NCBI GenBank assembly: GCA_017301975.1
Contig: JAFLEI010000005.1
Location: 124,001-188,000, forward strand
DNA: 64,000 bases
From: Verrucomicrobiota bacterium
GTDB lineage: Bacteria > Verrucomicrobiota > Verrucomicrobiia > Verrucomicrobiales > Verrucomicrobiaceae
Direction: 5' to 3'
The position numbers and the translations under genes are program-made. The notes under the pieces are model-generated. The model made no database searches and was not told where the DNA came from. It saw only the letters and a program-made list of their open reading frames with translations. Each line of letters opens with the position of its first letter. Position 1 is the first letter of the stretch. Positions 1-6,417 of this stretch are shown piece by piece.

Positions 1-497
1 TGGTCCGGCTCGAAGGCAAAAAACAGGAGTTTGCCCAGGCTGAGGCCCAGCTCAAGCACTGGCAGGACATCGAAAAACGCCTGCGCGGCCAGCTCGTCGA
101 GCTCGAAGAGAAGCACGAGCTCATGCGCCGTGGCCTCCCAACGGAGGAAGGCACGGTGGTCATGTTTGCCAATGACATCATCAAGCGCATCGACCTCCTT
201 GACGCTCTGGTGGCCCGCTATGCGGGGGCAAACGGCAGCGACGTGCCGCAGCAGCTCCTCACCCTGCGCGCCTCTTTTGAAGACATTTTGCACCAGCATG
301 GGGTGACCGAATTTGACGTGCCAAACGGCACCGAAGTCGATATTGAGCTGCGCAAACGCATTGCCGTCGTGGATTCGCTTCCTGGCAAGGCCAAGCCTCG
401 GGTCACCGAAAGCTGCCGCTCGGGCTTTATCTTCTCGCGTGGCGAGGGACACGAGATTATCCTGCGCAAAGTGGAGGTCCGGACCTCCAGCCAGTAG
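1..497 (+). CDS. GrpE-like nucleotide exchange factor, C-terminal part (5' end outside window)
   Basis: The frame is open from base 3, so the start lies upstream of the window. The visible N-terminal part is rich in E, K, Q and A (VRLEGKKQEFAQAEAQLKHW) and looks like a coiled coil. It is followed by a compact domain with GVTEFDVPNGTEVD and a terminal beta segment (RKVEVRTS). Long helix, then small beta domain ending in a K/R-V-x-V strand, is the GrpE layout; GrpE exchanges ADP on Hsp70 in the cytoplasm. The Hsp70 gene starts 32 bases downstream, which fits. The sequence is divergent from housekeeping GrpE, so this is probably a dedicated partner of the neighbouring Hsp70. The family call is inferred from fold pattern and context. 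Confidence 0.6.
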   Translation, partial: VRLEGKKQEFAQAEAQLKHWQDIEKRLRGQLVELEEKHELMRRGLPTEEGTVVMFANDIIKRIDLLDALVARYAGANGSDVPQQLLTLRASFEDILHQHGVTEFDVPNGTEVDIELRKRIAVVDSLPGKAKPRVTESCRSGFIFSRGEGHEIILRKVEVRTSSQ

Positions 498-529
498 CTC
501 CCTCCGGAAAATTTCTCACACACATTGTT

Positions 530-2020
530 ATGGCTGAATACGTTGGAATCGACCTTGGCACCACCCTCTCGGGGCTGGCCTACCTCAAACCTGATGGCAA
601 CCCCGAAATCGTGCCCAATGCTGACGGCGAGCGTCTGACGCACTCCGTGGTGTTCTTCGATTCGCATGAGGACGTGAAGCTCGTCGGCAGCGCCGCCCGC
701 GACGGTGGCGAACCCGACCGCACCATCTTCCAGATCAAACGCTACATGGACGACCCGGAGCATCTGGTCGAGATCGACGGCAAGAAATGGACGCCGGCGG
801 AAATCTCCGCGCTGATCCTTTCCAAACTGAAGCGTGACTGTTCCAAAATCTGCGGTGACATCACCGAAGTCGTCATCACCGTGCCGGCAAACTTCAACGA
901 ACTGGCCCGCAAGAGCACCATCGCCGCCGCTGAAATGGCCGGCATGAAGGTGAAGCGTCTGGTGAACGAGCCGACGGCGGCGGCGGTTTACTACGCCCAC
1001 TCCCAGGGCGTGAAGGGCCGCATCCTGGTCTTTGACCTTGGCGGCGGCACTCTGGACACCACCATCCTCGAGGTCGAAGGCGACAACATCAAGATCCTCA
1101 CCTCCGAAGGCGCACGCCACCTCGGCGGCAGCAACTTTGACGACATCCTGCTGGATGCGTATGCCGAGCAGTACACCAAGCAGACCGGTGCGGCGCTCTA
1201 CACCGACGAACGCCACCGCCGCCGTGTTCTGCAGGCCACGGAAGATGCGAAAAAGATGCTCTCAAAGCTCCAGCGAGTGAACGACACCGTCGCCAACGAC
1301 CAGAACAGCGGCATCGCCCGCATTGACCTGAGCCGTGACCATTTTGAAAAGATGATCCGTGGCATGCTCACCCGCACGGTGTTCCTCGTGGAGCAGGCGC
1401 TGGATTCCGCGAAGCTGAAGACCTCCGACATTGATCACGTGGTGCTTGTCGGCGGCTCCACGCGCATTCCAAAGGTGAAATCCATGCTGGAAAAGATGTT
1501 CGGCAAGACGCCCAAATCCTGCGGCAACGTGGACGAGTGCGTCGCCCTTGGCGCGGCCCTGTTCGCCAAAAAATCGGCCCGCATCCAGGAAGTCTGCAAT
1601 GCGAGCTACGGCACCCTGGCGATGGTGTACAATGCCAAGACCAAGGAGGAAAAGCTGATGAACTCCATTGTGATCCCCAAGAACACGCCGATCCCATGCT
1701 CACGCACGCAGGTTTATCAGACATCCGAGGACAATGAGCGTGTCATCGAAGTGGACATCACCCAGGGCGAGGACGAAGACGCGAAGTTCGTCGATGTCAT
1801 CGGCCGCCTGACTCTGGACGTGCCGCCGAACCGCCCCAAAGGCTGCGAAGTGGCCGTGACGTTCAGCTACGATGAAAACCAGCGCGTGCGCGCCCTCGTG
1901 GTGGACAAGCAGTCCGGCCGCAGCAAGGAAGTCGCCGTGACTTACAAGGGCGCAGGGGTGCTCTCAGAGGAAGAATTGAAGCGCCGCAGTCAGCACCTCC
2001 GCACCATGCGCATTGAGTAA
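530..2020 (+). CDS. Hsp70-family chaperone without C-terminal lid
   Basis: A 496-residue DnaK-like ATPase. Phosphate-1 loop GIDLGTT at residues 6-12, VITVPANF at about 115-122, NEPTAAAV at about 146-153, phosphate-2 DLGGGTLD at about 169-176 and adenosine motif VLVGGSTRIPKV at about 304-315 are all intact, so ATP binding and hydrolysis are expected. A beta-type substrate-binding region follows from about residue 370, but the protein ends near residue 496, whereas DnaK is about 640 residues. The alpha-helical lid and C-terminal tail are therefore missing. It lies between a GrpE-like gene and a J-like small protein, suggesting a dedicated cassette rather than the housekeeping DnaK. The next gene begins 28 bases after its stop. 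Confidence 0.9.
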   Translation: MAEYVGIDLGTTLSGLAYLKPDGNPEIVPNADGERLTHSVVFFDSHEDVKLVGSAARDGGEPDRTIFQIKRYMDDPEHLVEIDGKKWTPAEISALILSKLKRDCSKICGDITEVVITVPANFNELARKSTIAAAEMAGMKVKRLVNEPTAAAVYYAHSQGVKGRILVFDLGGGTLDTTILEVEGDNIKILTSEGARHLGGSNFDDILLDAYAEQYTKQTGAALYTDERHRRRVLQATEDAKKMLSKLQRVNDTVANDQNSGIARIDLSRDHFEKMIRGMLTRTVFLVEQALDSAKLKTSDIDHVVLVGGSTRIPKVKSMLEKMFGKTPKSCGNVDECVALGAALFAKKSARIQEVCNASYGTLAMVYNAKTKEEKLMNSIVIPKNTPIPCSRTQVYQTSEDNERVIEVDITQGEDEDAKFVDVIGRLTLDVPPNRPKGCEVAVTFSYDENQRVRALVVDKQSGRSKEVAVTYKGAGVLSEEELKRRSQHLRTMRIE

Positions 2021-2048
2021 ACCGTCAACCATTGAAGGAGCCCACATC

Positions 2049-2393
2049 ATGTTCAAGATCCTCAAATCACTCTCCAAATCACTCGGTGGCTCCAGCAAGC
2101 CGGCCACCGAAGCGAAAGCTCCAGCCAAACCCGCCGCCAAAGAGAGCAGCCTGCTCGACAAGGTCAACAAAAGCGCCCCGGTCCCCGCGAAAGCCGCACC
2201 GCCCAAAAGTCCCGAAGAACTCTGCGGCATCACGCCCAAGATGCCCAAGGACGAGATCAAGGCCCAGTTGAAGATGCTCTTTCGCCGCTACAACCGGAGC
2301 GCCTCCAGCCTGGATGCCAAACTGCGCGGCGAGGCGGACCAGATGCTGGATGCCATCGTGCAGATGCGTGAAAAGCATTTCGGCGAAATTTGA
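2049..2393 (+). CDS. Small J-like protein lacking the HPD motif
   Basis: Encodes 114 residues from the ATG at 2049, chosen over an overlapping TTG at 2013 because AAGGAG (2035-2040) sits 8 bases before it. The first half is a low-complexity A/K/P linker. The second half reads CGITPKMPKDEIKAQLKMLF then RRYN and a long helix with EADQMLDAIVQMREKHFGE. This matches the order of J-domain helix II, loop and helix III, with RRYN where J proteins have the HPD-containing loop. No HPD is present. Third in the GrpE-like / Hsp70 series. It could be a degenerate J-type cochaperone or simply a helical adaptor; family membership is inference. Confidence 0.55.
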   Translation: MFKILKSLSKSLGGSSKPATEAKAPAKPAAKESSLLDKVNKSAPVPAKAAPPKSPEELCGITPKMPKDEIKAQLKMLFRRYNRSASSLDAKLRGEADQMLDAIVQMREKHFGEI

Positions 2394-2426
2394 ACCCGCT
2401 ACCCTTGGCCGGCAGGCAGTGATGCC

Positions 2427-3131
2427 ATGAAACTGGACCGGCTCATTGCCAGCCATCAGGCCATGGGACGCCAGGCCGCCCATCTTGCCATCGCCGCCCG
2501 CCGCGTGCGGGTGAACGGCGTGATCGTGACCGATGGCCATCACCCCGTGGATCGTTTCACCCGGGTGGAACTGGATGAGTCGGTGCTCCAGGCACCCGAG
2601 CGCGCGCTTTATCTCATGCTCCACAAGCCGGTGGGAATTCTCAGCGCCACCAAGGACGATCAGCACCCCACCGTGCTCGATTTGATCGACGATCCTGACA
2701 AACACACGCTGCATATCGCCGGACGGTTGGATCGCGGCACCTCGGGCCTGGTTCTGCTGACGAACGATGGCCGCTGGTCCAAACAGTTGATGACGGCGGA
2801 GCAAAAAGTGCCCAAGGTTTACCTCGTCGAAACTCTCGATCCTGTGGCCCCGGAAGCGGTGGAGGCCTTTGCACGCGGGTTTTACTTCCACACCGAGGAC
2901 ATCACCACACTGCCGGCGGAACTCGTCCTTTTAGGCGGGAATCAAGCCCGGCTGACCCTGCATGAAGGCCGCTATCATCAGGTAAAGCGCATGTTTCACC
3001 GGGTCGGAAACCGGGTGGTCAAACTCCACCGCGAAAGCATAGGCGCGCTGGCGCTGCCTGCCGACTTGCCCGCCGGAGCGTGGCGGATGCTGACCCCCGG
3101 GGAGATTCTGGCTGCAGCAGAAGACGCCTGA
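2427..3131 (+). CDS. rsuA: 16S rRNA pseudouridine synthase, RsuA/RluB/E/F family
   Basis: A 234-residue protein, close to the 231 residues of E. coli RsuA. An N-terminal S4-like RNA-binding domain (MKLDRLIASHQAMGRQAA, RRVRVNGVIV) is followed by the catalytic domain with LMLHKPVGILSAT, the active-site motif GRLDRGTSGLVLLTNDG (catalytic Asp in RLD) and the family signature HEGRYHQVKRM. These enzymes isomerise a uridine to pseudouridine; RsuA acts on U516 of 16S rRNA. Assignment to RsuA rather than RluB, E or F rests on length and overall pattern. It starts 33 bases after the J-like gene and may share its transcript. Confidence 0.85.
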   Translation: MKLDRLIASHQAMGRQAAHLAIAARRVRVNGVIVTDGHHPVDRFTRVELDESVLQAPERALYLMLHKPVGILSATKDDQHPTVLDLIDDPDKHTLHIAGRLDRGTSGLVLLTNDGRWSKQLMTAEQKVPKVYLVETLDPVAPEAVEAFARGFYFHTEDITTLPAELVLLGGNQARLTLHEGRYHQVKRMFHRVGNRVVKLHRESIGALALPADLPAGAWRMLTPGEILAAAEDA

Positions 3132-3231
3132 CTTGCGCTCTGCTTTCTGGTGGTTGTTCGTTTTTCAAAAAATCCAGCTTTCGCAGATGAATTTCACCCC
3201 TTAATCTCTTCCTCTTGTGATCCCCCCACGC

Positions 3232-4125
3232 ATGTATCTTAGCATTTGGTTTGGCATCATGTTGGCAGCTCAGTCGGGCTGTACAACTCAAAAGGCTGCG
3301 AAGCCCGACAAACTCGCCATTGAAGAGGCGCGCAAAGCGCTGCCGCTCGCTGAAGAGAAGGAAAAGGAAAACCCGCTGGTGAAGCGGCTGAACAATCCTT
3401 CCACCATGCCTGTGGTGCCGCCGGCAGGCGTCCGCCTTTCGTATTCCTCCGTCAAGATCGAGCAGAAGACGCTCGCCATGACCTTTGATGACGGCCCGCA
3501 TCCCTCGCTGACCCCGAAACTCCTCGATCTGCTCAAGGAACGGAACATCAAGTGCACCTTCTTCCTCATCGGCCAGCAGGTGAAGATGTATCCCGCCATC
3601 GTGCGCCGCATTATCGAGGAAGGCCATGAAATCGGCAATCACACCTGGACGCATTGCAGCCTCACCAGCCGTTCGGATGATCAAATCCGCAGTGAACTGA
3701 AAAAATCCGAAGATGCCGTCTTCGAAGTGGCCGGAGTTCGTCCGCATCTGGTGCGCCCGCCGTATGGCGCTATCAATACCCGCATCAAAAACCTGATGTT
3801 CACCGAGTTTGGTTACTCCACCATCATGTGGTCGGTCGATCCGCAGGACTGGCGCCGTCCGGGTGTGGCCGCCGTTACCAGCCGCCTCGTCAATGGCGCG
3901 CACCCGGGAGCCATCATGCTCTCGCATGACATCCATCCGCCCACCATCACCGCCATGCCGGCCATGTTCGACCAGTTGCTGGCCAAGGGGTATCAGTTCG
4001 TCACCGTGAGCCAGCTCCTGAACATGGAAAAAGCCTCGATGCCCGTCGGCGTCATCATCCGTCCCGCCGAACCCATCGGCGACAAAGATCCCAAGCCGCT
4101 GCCGGAGAAAAAGCCCAGCGCTTGA
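3232..4125 (+). CDS. Polysaccharide deacetylase (NodB domain, CE4), probable lipoprotein
   Basis: Start taken at ATG 3232 (297 aa); an in-frame GTG at 3217 adds only five residues. A short hydrophobic leader ends AAQSGC, a weak lipobox with Cys17. After a linker of about 60 residues comes the NodB domain with all five motifs: TFDDGP (84-89), HEIGNHTWTH with the two zinc His, RPPYGA, MWSVDPQDWRRP and IMLSHDIH. Such enzymes remove N- or O-acetyl groups from peptidoglycan, chitin or other exported polysaccharides. Substrate cannot be told from the sequence. Transcription ends before the hairpin at 4137-4168. Confidence 0.9.
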   Translation: MYLSIWFGIMLAAQSGCTTQKAAKPDKLAIEEARKALPLAEEKEKENPLVKRLNNPSTMPVVPPAGVRLSYSSVKIEQKTLAMTFDDGPHPSLTPKLLDLLKERNIKCTFFLIGQQVKMYPAIVRRIIEEGHEIGNHTWTHCSLTSRSDDQIRSELKKSEDAVFEVAGVRPHLVRPPYGAINTRIKNLMFTEFGYSTIMWSVDPQDWRRPGVAAVTSRLVNGAHPGAIMLSHDIHPPTITAMPAMFDQLLAKGYQFVTVSQLLNMEKASMPVGVIIRPAEPIGDKDPKPLPEKKPSA

Positions 4126-4130
4126 TCTGA

Positions 4131-4278
4131 AAAAAGGAAAGCGCCCCGGGCGGAGCCGGGACGCTTTCAAACCCACATGTGCCGTCCGAATACAAAGGGC
4201 TCACGTATCCCATGAGACCAGGTGGGAACCCGCGTGATGAAGCTCTGTCTTCCAGTGAAGGCATGACATGTCACTTCA
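4131..4278 (-). ncRNA. Candidate structured small RNA with intrinsic terminator (6S-like shape)
   Basis: Read on the minus strand, 4271-4175 can form one long rod. ACAUGU (4271-4266) pairs with ACAUGU (4180-4175), GCC (4262-4260) with GGC (4183-4181), ACAGAG (4248-4243) with CUUUGU (4197-4192), UCACG (4237-4233) with CGUGA (4205-4201), and UCCCA (4227-4223) with UGGGA (4212-4208). A bubble of about 8-11 bases per side lies in the middle. A GC-rich hairpin (4168-4137) and six U (4135-4130) follow in the same direction. Closing stem, central bubble and apical stem are the architecture of 6S RNA, but about 140 bases is short for it. No family motif was verified. Confidence 0.4.
4137..4168 (-). 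terminator. Strong intrinsic hairpin terminator, U-tract on minus strand
   Basis: The 13-base arm GAAAGCGCCCCGG (4137-4149) pairs with CCGGGACGCTTTC (4156-4168) with one mismatch around a 6-base loop. The T-run lies on the minus-strand side (A-run 4130-4135 on plus), so it is a proper terminator for minus-strand transcription. For the plus-strand deacetylase that ends at 4125 it is followed by AAACCCAC, a poor U-tract. Confidence 0.65.
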
Positions 4279-4455
4279 GCGCGTAGCCCCCGCAGTTGAT
4301 GAATCGGGCCGGGCCACAAAGCTCGAAAACGAACACCGCAGGAAATTTTTCAAAGAGCAGGCCGCAGCAAAAATGCCGGGCCAGAATGGGTCAATGTTAT
4401 CCTCAGATGCGCGCAGGATCAAGAGGTCTGTCGCATCGCTTCTTTGGAGAAATGC

Positions 4456-5607
4456 ATGCATGGAGTGCGTTTGGTAATGCTTAAACTCATGACGCGTTTC
4501 CTCCTTTTTCTCCTGCTCTTTTCTTCCTCCCTGAAGGCGGCCGCCATTCAGCGCATCTGGCTGAGCTTTCAGCGCGAAGCTCCGACTCACATCACCGTAA
4601 ACTGGGAAACCACGCAGCCGGGAGACTCGGAGGTACTGTTCGGCACCAGCGAAGCGCTCGGCGGCAAGGTGGCTCAAAAGGAGCACGTCACCCTGCATCA
4701 CCTCGAGTTTCCAATTCCGGAGAAAGAGGGGACCTATCATTATCAGGTGCGCTCCGGTGCTGAAACATCTGCGGTGTATACATTCAAAGCCATGCCCACC
4801 AAAGAGCTCCGCATCGCCGTCGTCGGCGACTGGGGCTTCGCCCAGCCGGACCTTGCCGCCTTGATCAAAGACGACCCGCACGTGCTGATGACCGCGGGGG
4901 ACAATGTCGGCAGCCTGCATCAAAAAGGACGCGAAGGCACCAAGGCCTTCAGCGCCCTGATCGATTCACAGCCGGAACTCTTCCGCACTACGCCTTTCAT
5001 GCCAGTGCTCGGCAATCACGACCGCGAAATCCGCTCGCGCGGCCCCAAGCCGCCACCCGAGGCCGTGTATGACGTCGAGGCCACCGCTTATCGCGAATTC
5101 TTCGCGCTGCCCGGCAACGAATGGAACTGGACGCTCGCTTTCCCGGATTTCAAGGCACGCTTCGTCGCGCTCGACCTCGAGCACATTCAAGACATGGGAA
5201 CCACATGGCAGACCGGCCACCCCTTCGACGAGGGTTCCGCTCAGCTCGCCTGGTATCGCCAGCAGATGGAGCCGCAGCATGCCGGCCACACCATCACGAT
5301 CCAAAACGAACGCAACGCCACCATGCGCAGCCAGCTGAAAGGCGAATGGGGCCGCCTGTTTCAGCAGGGCACCGCAGTCATCACCGGCTTCGGCTATTTT
5401 GCCGAGCGGGCCATGGTGGACGGCTTCCCCTATTACAACTCCGCCCTCAAGGGCAACGGCGACAAATATCCCGATCCCAAGTCCGCCTTCTTCGCCAGCG
5501 AGCACAGCTATATCCTCCTCACCTTCCGGCCGGGGTCGCCCATGCAGATCGAAATGAAGAGTCTTGCCGGGCAGGTGCTGGATCAGCAGAGTTATCCCGC
5601 AAAGTAG
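4456..5607 (+). CDS. Exported metallophosphoesterase-like protein with PAP-type N-domain and lost metal motifs
   Basis: ATG 4456 is preferred because GGAG (4446-4449) lies 6 bases upstream; ATG at 4477 and 4489 are alternatives. A signal peptide (MTRFLLFLLLFSSSLKAAA) leads into a fibronectin-like domain resembling that of purple acid phosphatases. The calcineurin-like core follows with GDWG, TAGDN and GNHD. Where PAP enzymes then have H-R-P and GHVHxYER, this protein has TITIQNER and GFGYFAER, so the later metal-binding His residues are absent. The fold is clear, but the usual two-metal phosphatase activity is doubtful. It may be a non-catalytic or altered-metal subfamily. The next gene starts 52 bases on. 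Confidence 0.75.
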   Translation: MHGVRLVMLKLMTRFLLFLLLFSSSLKAAAIQRIWLSFQREAPTHITVNWETTQPGDSEVLFGTSEALGGKVAQKEHVTLHHLEFPIPEKEGTYHYQVRSGAETSAVYTFKAMPTKELRIAVVGDWGFAQPDLAALIKDDPHVLMTAGDNVGSLHQKGREGTKAFSALIDSQPELFRTTPFMPVLGNHDREIRSRGPKPPPEAVYDVEATAYREFFALPGNEWNWTLAFPDFKARFVALDLEHIQDMGTTWQTGHPFDEGSAQLAWYRQQMEPQHAGHTITIQNERNATMRSQLKGEWGRLFQQGTAVITGFGYFAERAMVDGFPYYNSALKGNGDKYPDPKSAFFASEHSYILLTFRPGSPMQIEMKSLAGQVLDQQSYPAK

Positions 5608-5659
5608 CGTGAGCATGGGCGGAAACATCTCCCACCCCCGCGCGTTTCAGCGTTCCTCC

Positions 5660-6337
5660 ATGAAACTCCTCGCCTTCCTCTGCCTCACCGCCCTCGCCTC
5701 TGCCGCAGAAATTCCCGCCGAACCCATCGCGCAAAAAGGCGAACTCATCCTCGACGACAACTTCGAGCGCAAAGACCTCGGCGCATGGAAATCCCTCATC
5801 CCCGCCTTCGCCATCGAAGGCGGCGAACTCAAAGGCGTGCAGACCCGCGATGACCACGGTGCTGTCGGCCGCTTCTACAAACCCATGAAGGACGTGGTGG
5901 TGGAATTCAAATTCCAGCTCGTCGGCTCCACAGGCTTCAATGCCGTTTTTGATGATCAGAAGTTCAAAGGCTCGCACGCCGGCCACATCTGCCGCGTCGC
6001 CTTTTCACCCACGCAGATTCGTCTCGGGGATGACAAGGAAGGCGTGATGCGCAACGACATCTATGAAATGCGCAAGGACCCCGCGCACAAAAAGGAAGCG
6101 GACAAACTGCTCGAAGGCCGGGGTTCCGCCACCACCATTGCCAAACTGGAACAGCAGAAGTGGTATCAGGTGGTCATTGAACTGAAGGGCGATGAACTGC
6201 GTGTAACTCTGGACGGCAAGCCCGCCGGCTTCCTCAAATCCCCGGGTGTCGCGCACGAAACCAAGAGCAGTTTTCACTTCACCGTGAATGGCAAAGGCGT
6301 GCTGTTCGACGATGTGCGCATCTGGCAGGCACGCTGA
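5660..6337 (+). CDS. Exported DUF1080/LamG-like protein
   Basis: ATG 5660 gives 225 residues with a clean signal peptide (MKLLAFLCLTALASAAE). The mature part is beta-rich: ILDDNFERKDLGAWKSLIP, VVVEFKFQLVGSTGF, WYQVVIELKGDELRVTLDGK and LFDDVRIWQAR. This order of a modified-by-D-W opening, a central strand pair and a terminal V-R-I-W strand is typical of concanavalin-like DUF1080 / 3-keto-disaccharide hydrolase-type domains in Verrucomicrobiota and Planctomycetota. It lacks the usual LFDGKTLDGW opening seen in the DUF1080 gene at 37743. Role in sugar binding or cleavage is inferred only. Its stop is followed at once by a palindrome before the sialidase gene. Confidence 0.6.
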   Translation: MKLLAFLCLTALASAAEIPAEPIAQKGELILDDNFERKDLGAWKSLIPAFAIEGGELKGVQTRDDHGAVGRFYKPMKDVVVEFKFQLVGSTGFNAVFDDQKFKGSHAGHICRVAFSPTQIRLGDDKEGVMRNDIYEMRKDPAHKKEADKLLEGRGSATTIAKLEQQKWYQVVIELKGDELRVTLDGKPAGFLKSPGVAHETKSSFHFTVNGKGVLFDDVRIWQAR

Positions 6338-6339
6338 GC

Positions 6340-6354
6340 GTGTTAACATAACAC
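6340..6354. promoter_or_regulatory. Perfect palindrome upstream of the first sialidase gene
   Basis: GTGTTAACATAACAC is a 6-bp inverted repeat with a 3-base spacer, starting 3 bases after the DUF1080-like stop and 64 bases before the sialidase ATG (6418). The 9-mer ATAACACCC at its right edge recurs at 24100-24108 upstream of the third sialidase gene. It may be an operator; no regulator is assigned. Confidence 0.3.
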
Positions 6355-6417
6355 CCGGATTTGTCTCTCAGGGCGCTGAATGCCGTTCCCGGCAGCGTTC
6401 TTCTTCCACATCCAACC

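Noticed and set aside
2013..2048. TTG start for the J-like protein overlapping the Hsp70 stop
   Set aside because: AAGGAG at 2035-2040 sits at proper distance from ATG 2049, while the TTG has no ribosome binding site.
4208..4237. Resemblance to a 5S rRNA segment (CCCACCTG followed by CATG)
   Set aside because: The rest of the 5S consensus, including GCCGAACUCAG, is absent and the pairing pattern is a single rod.
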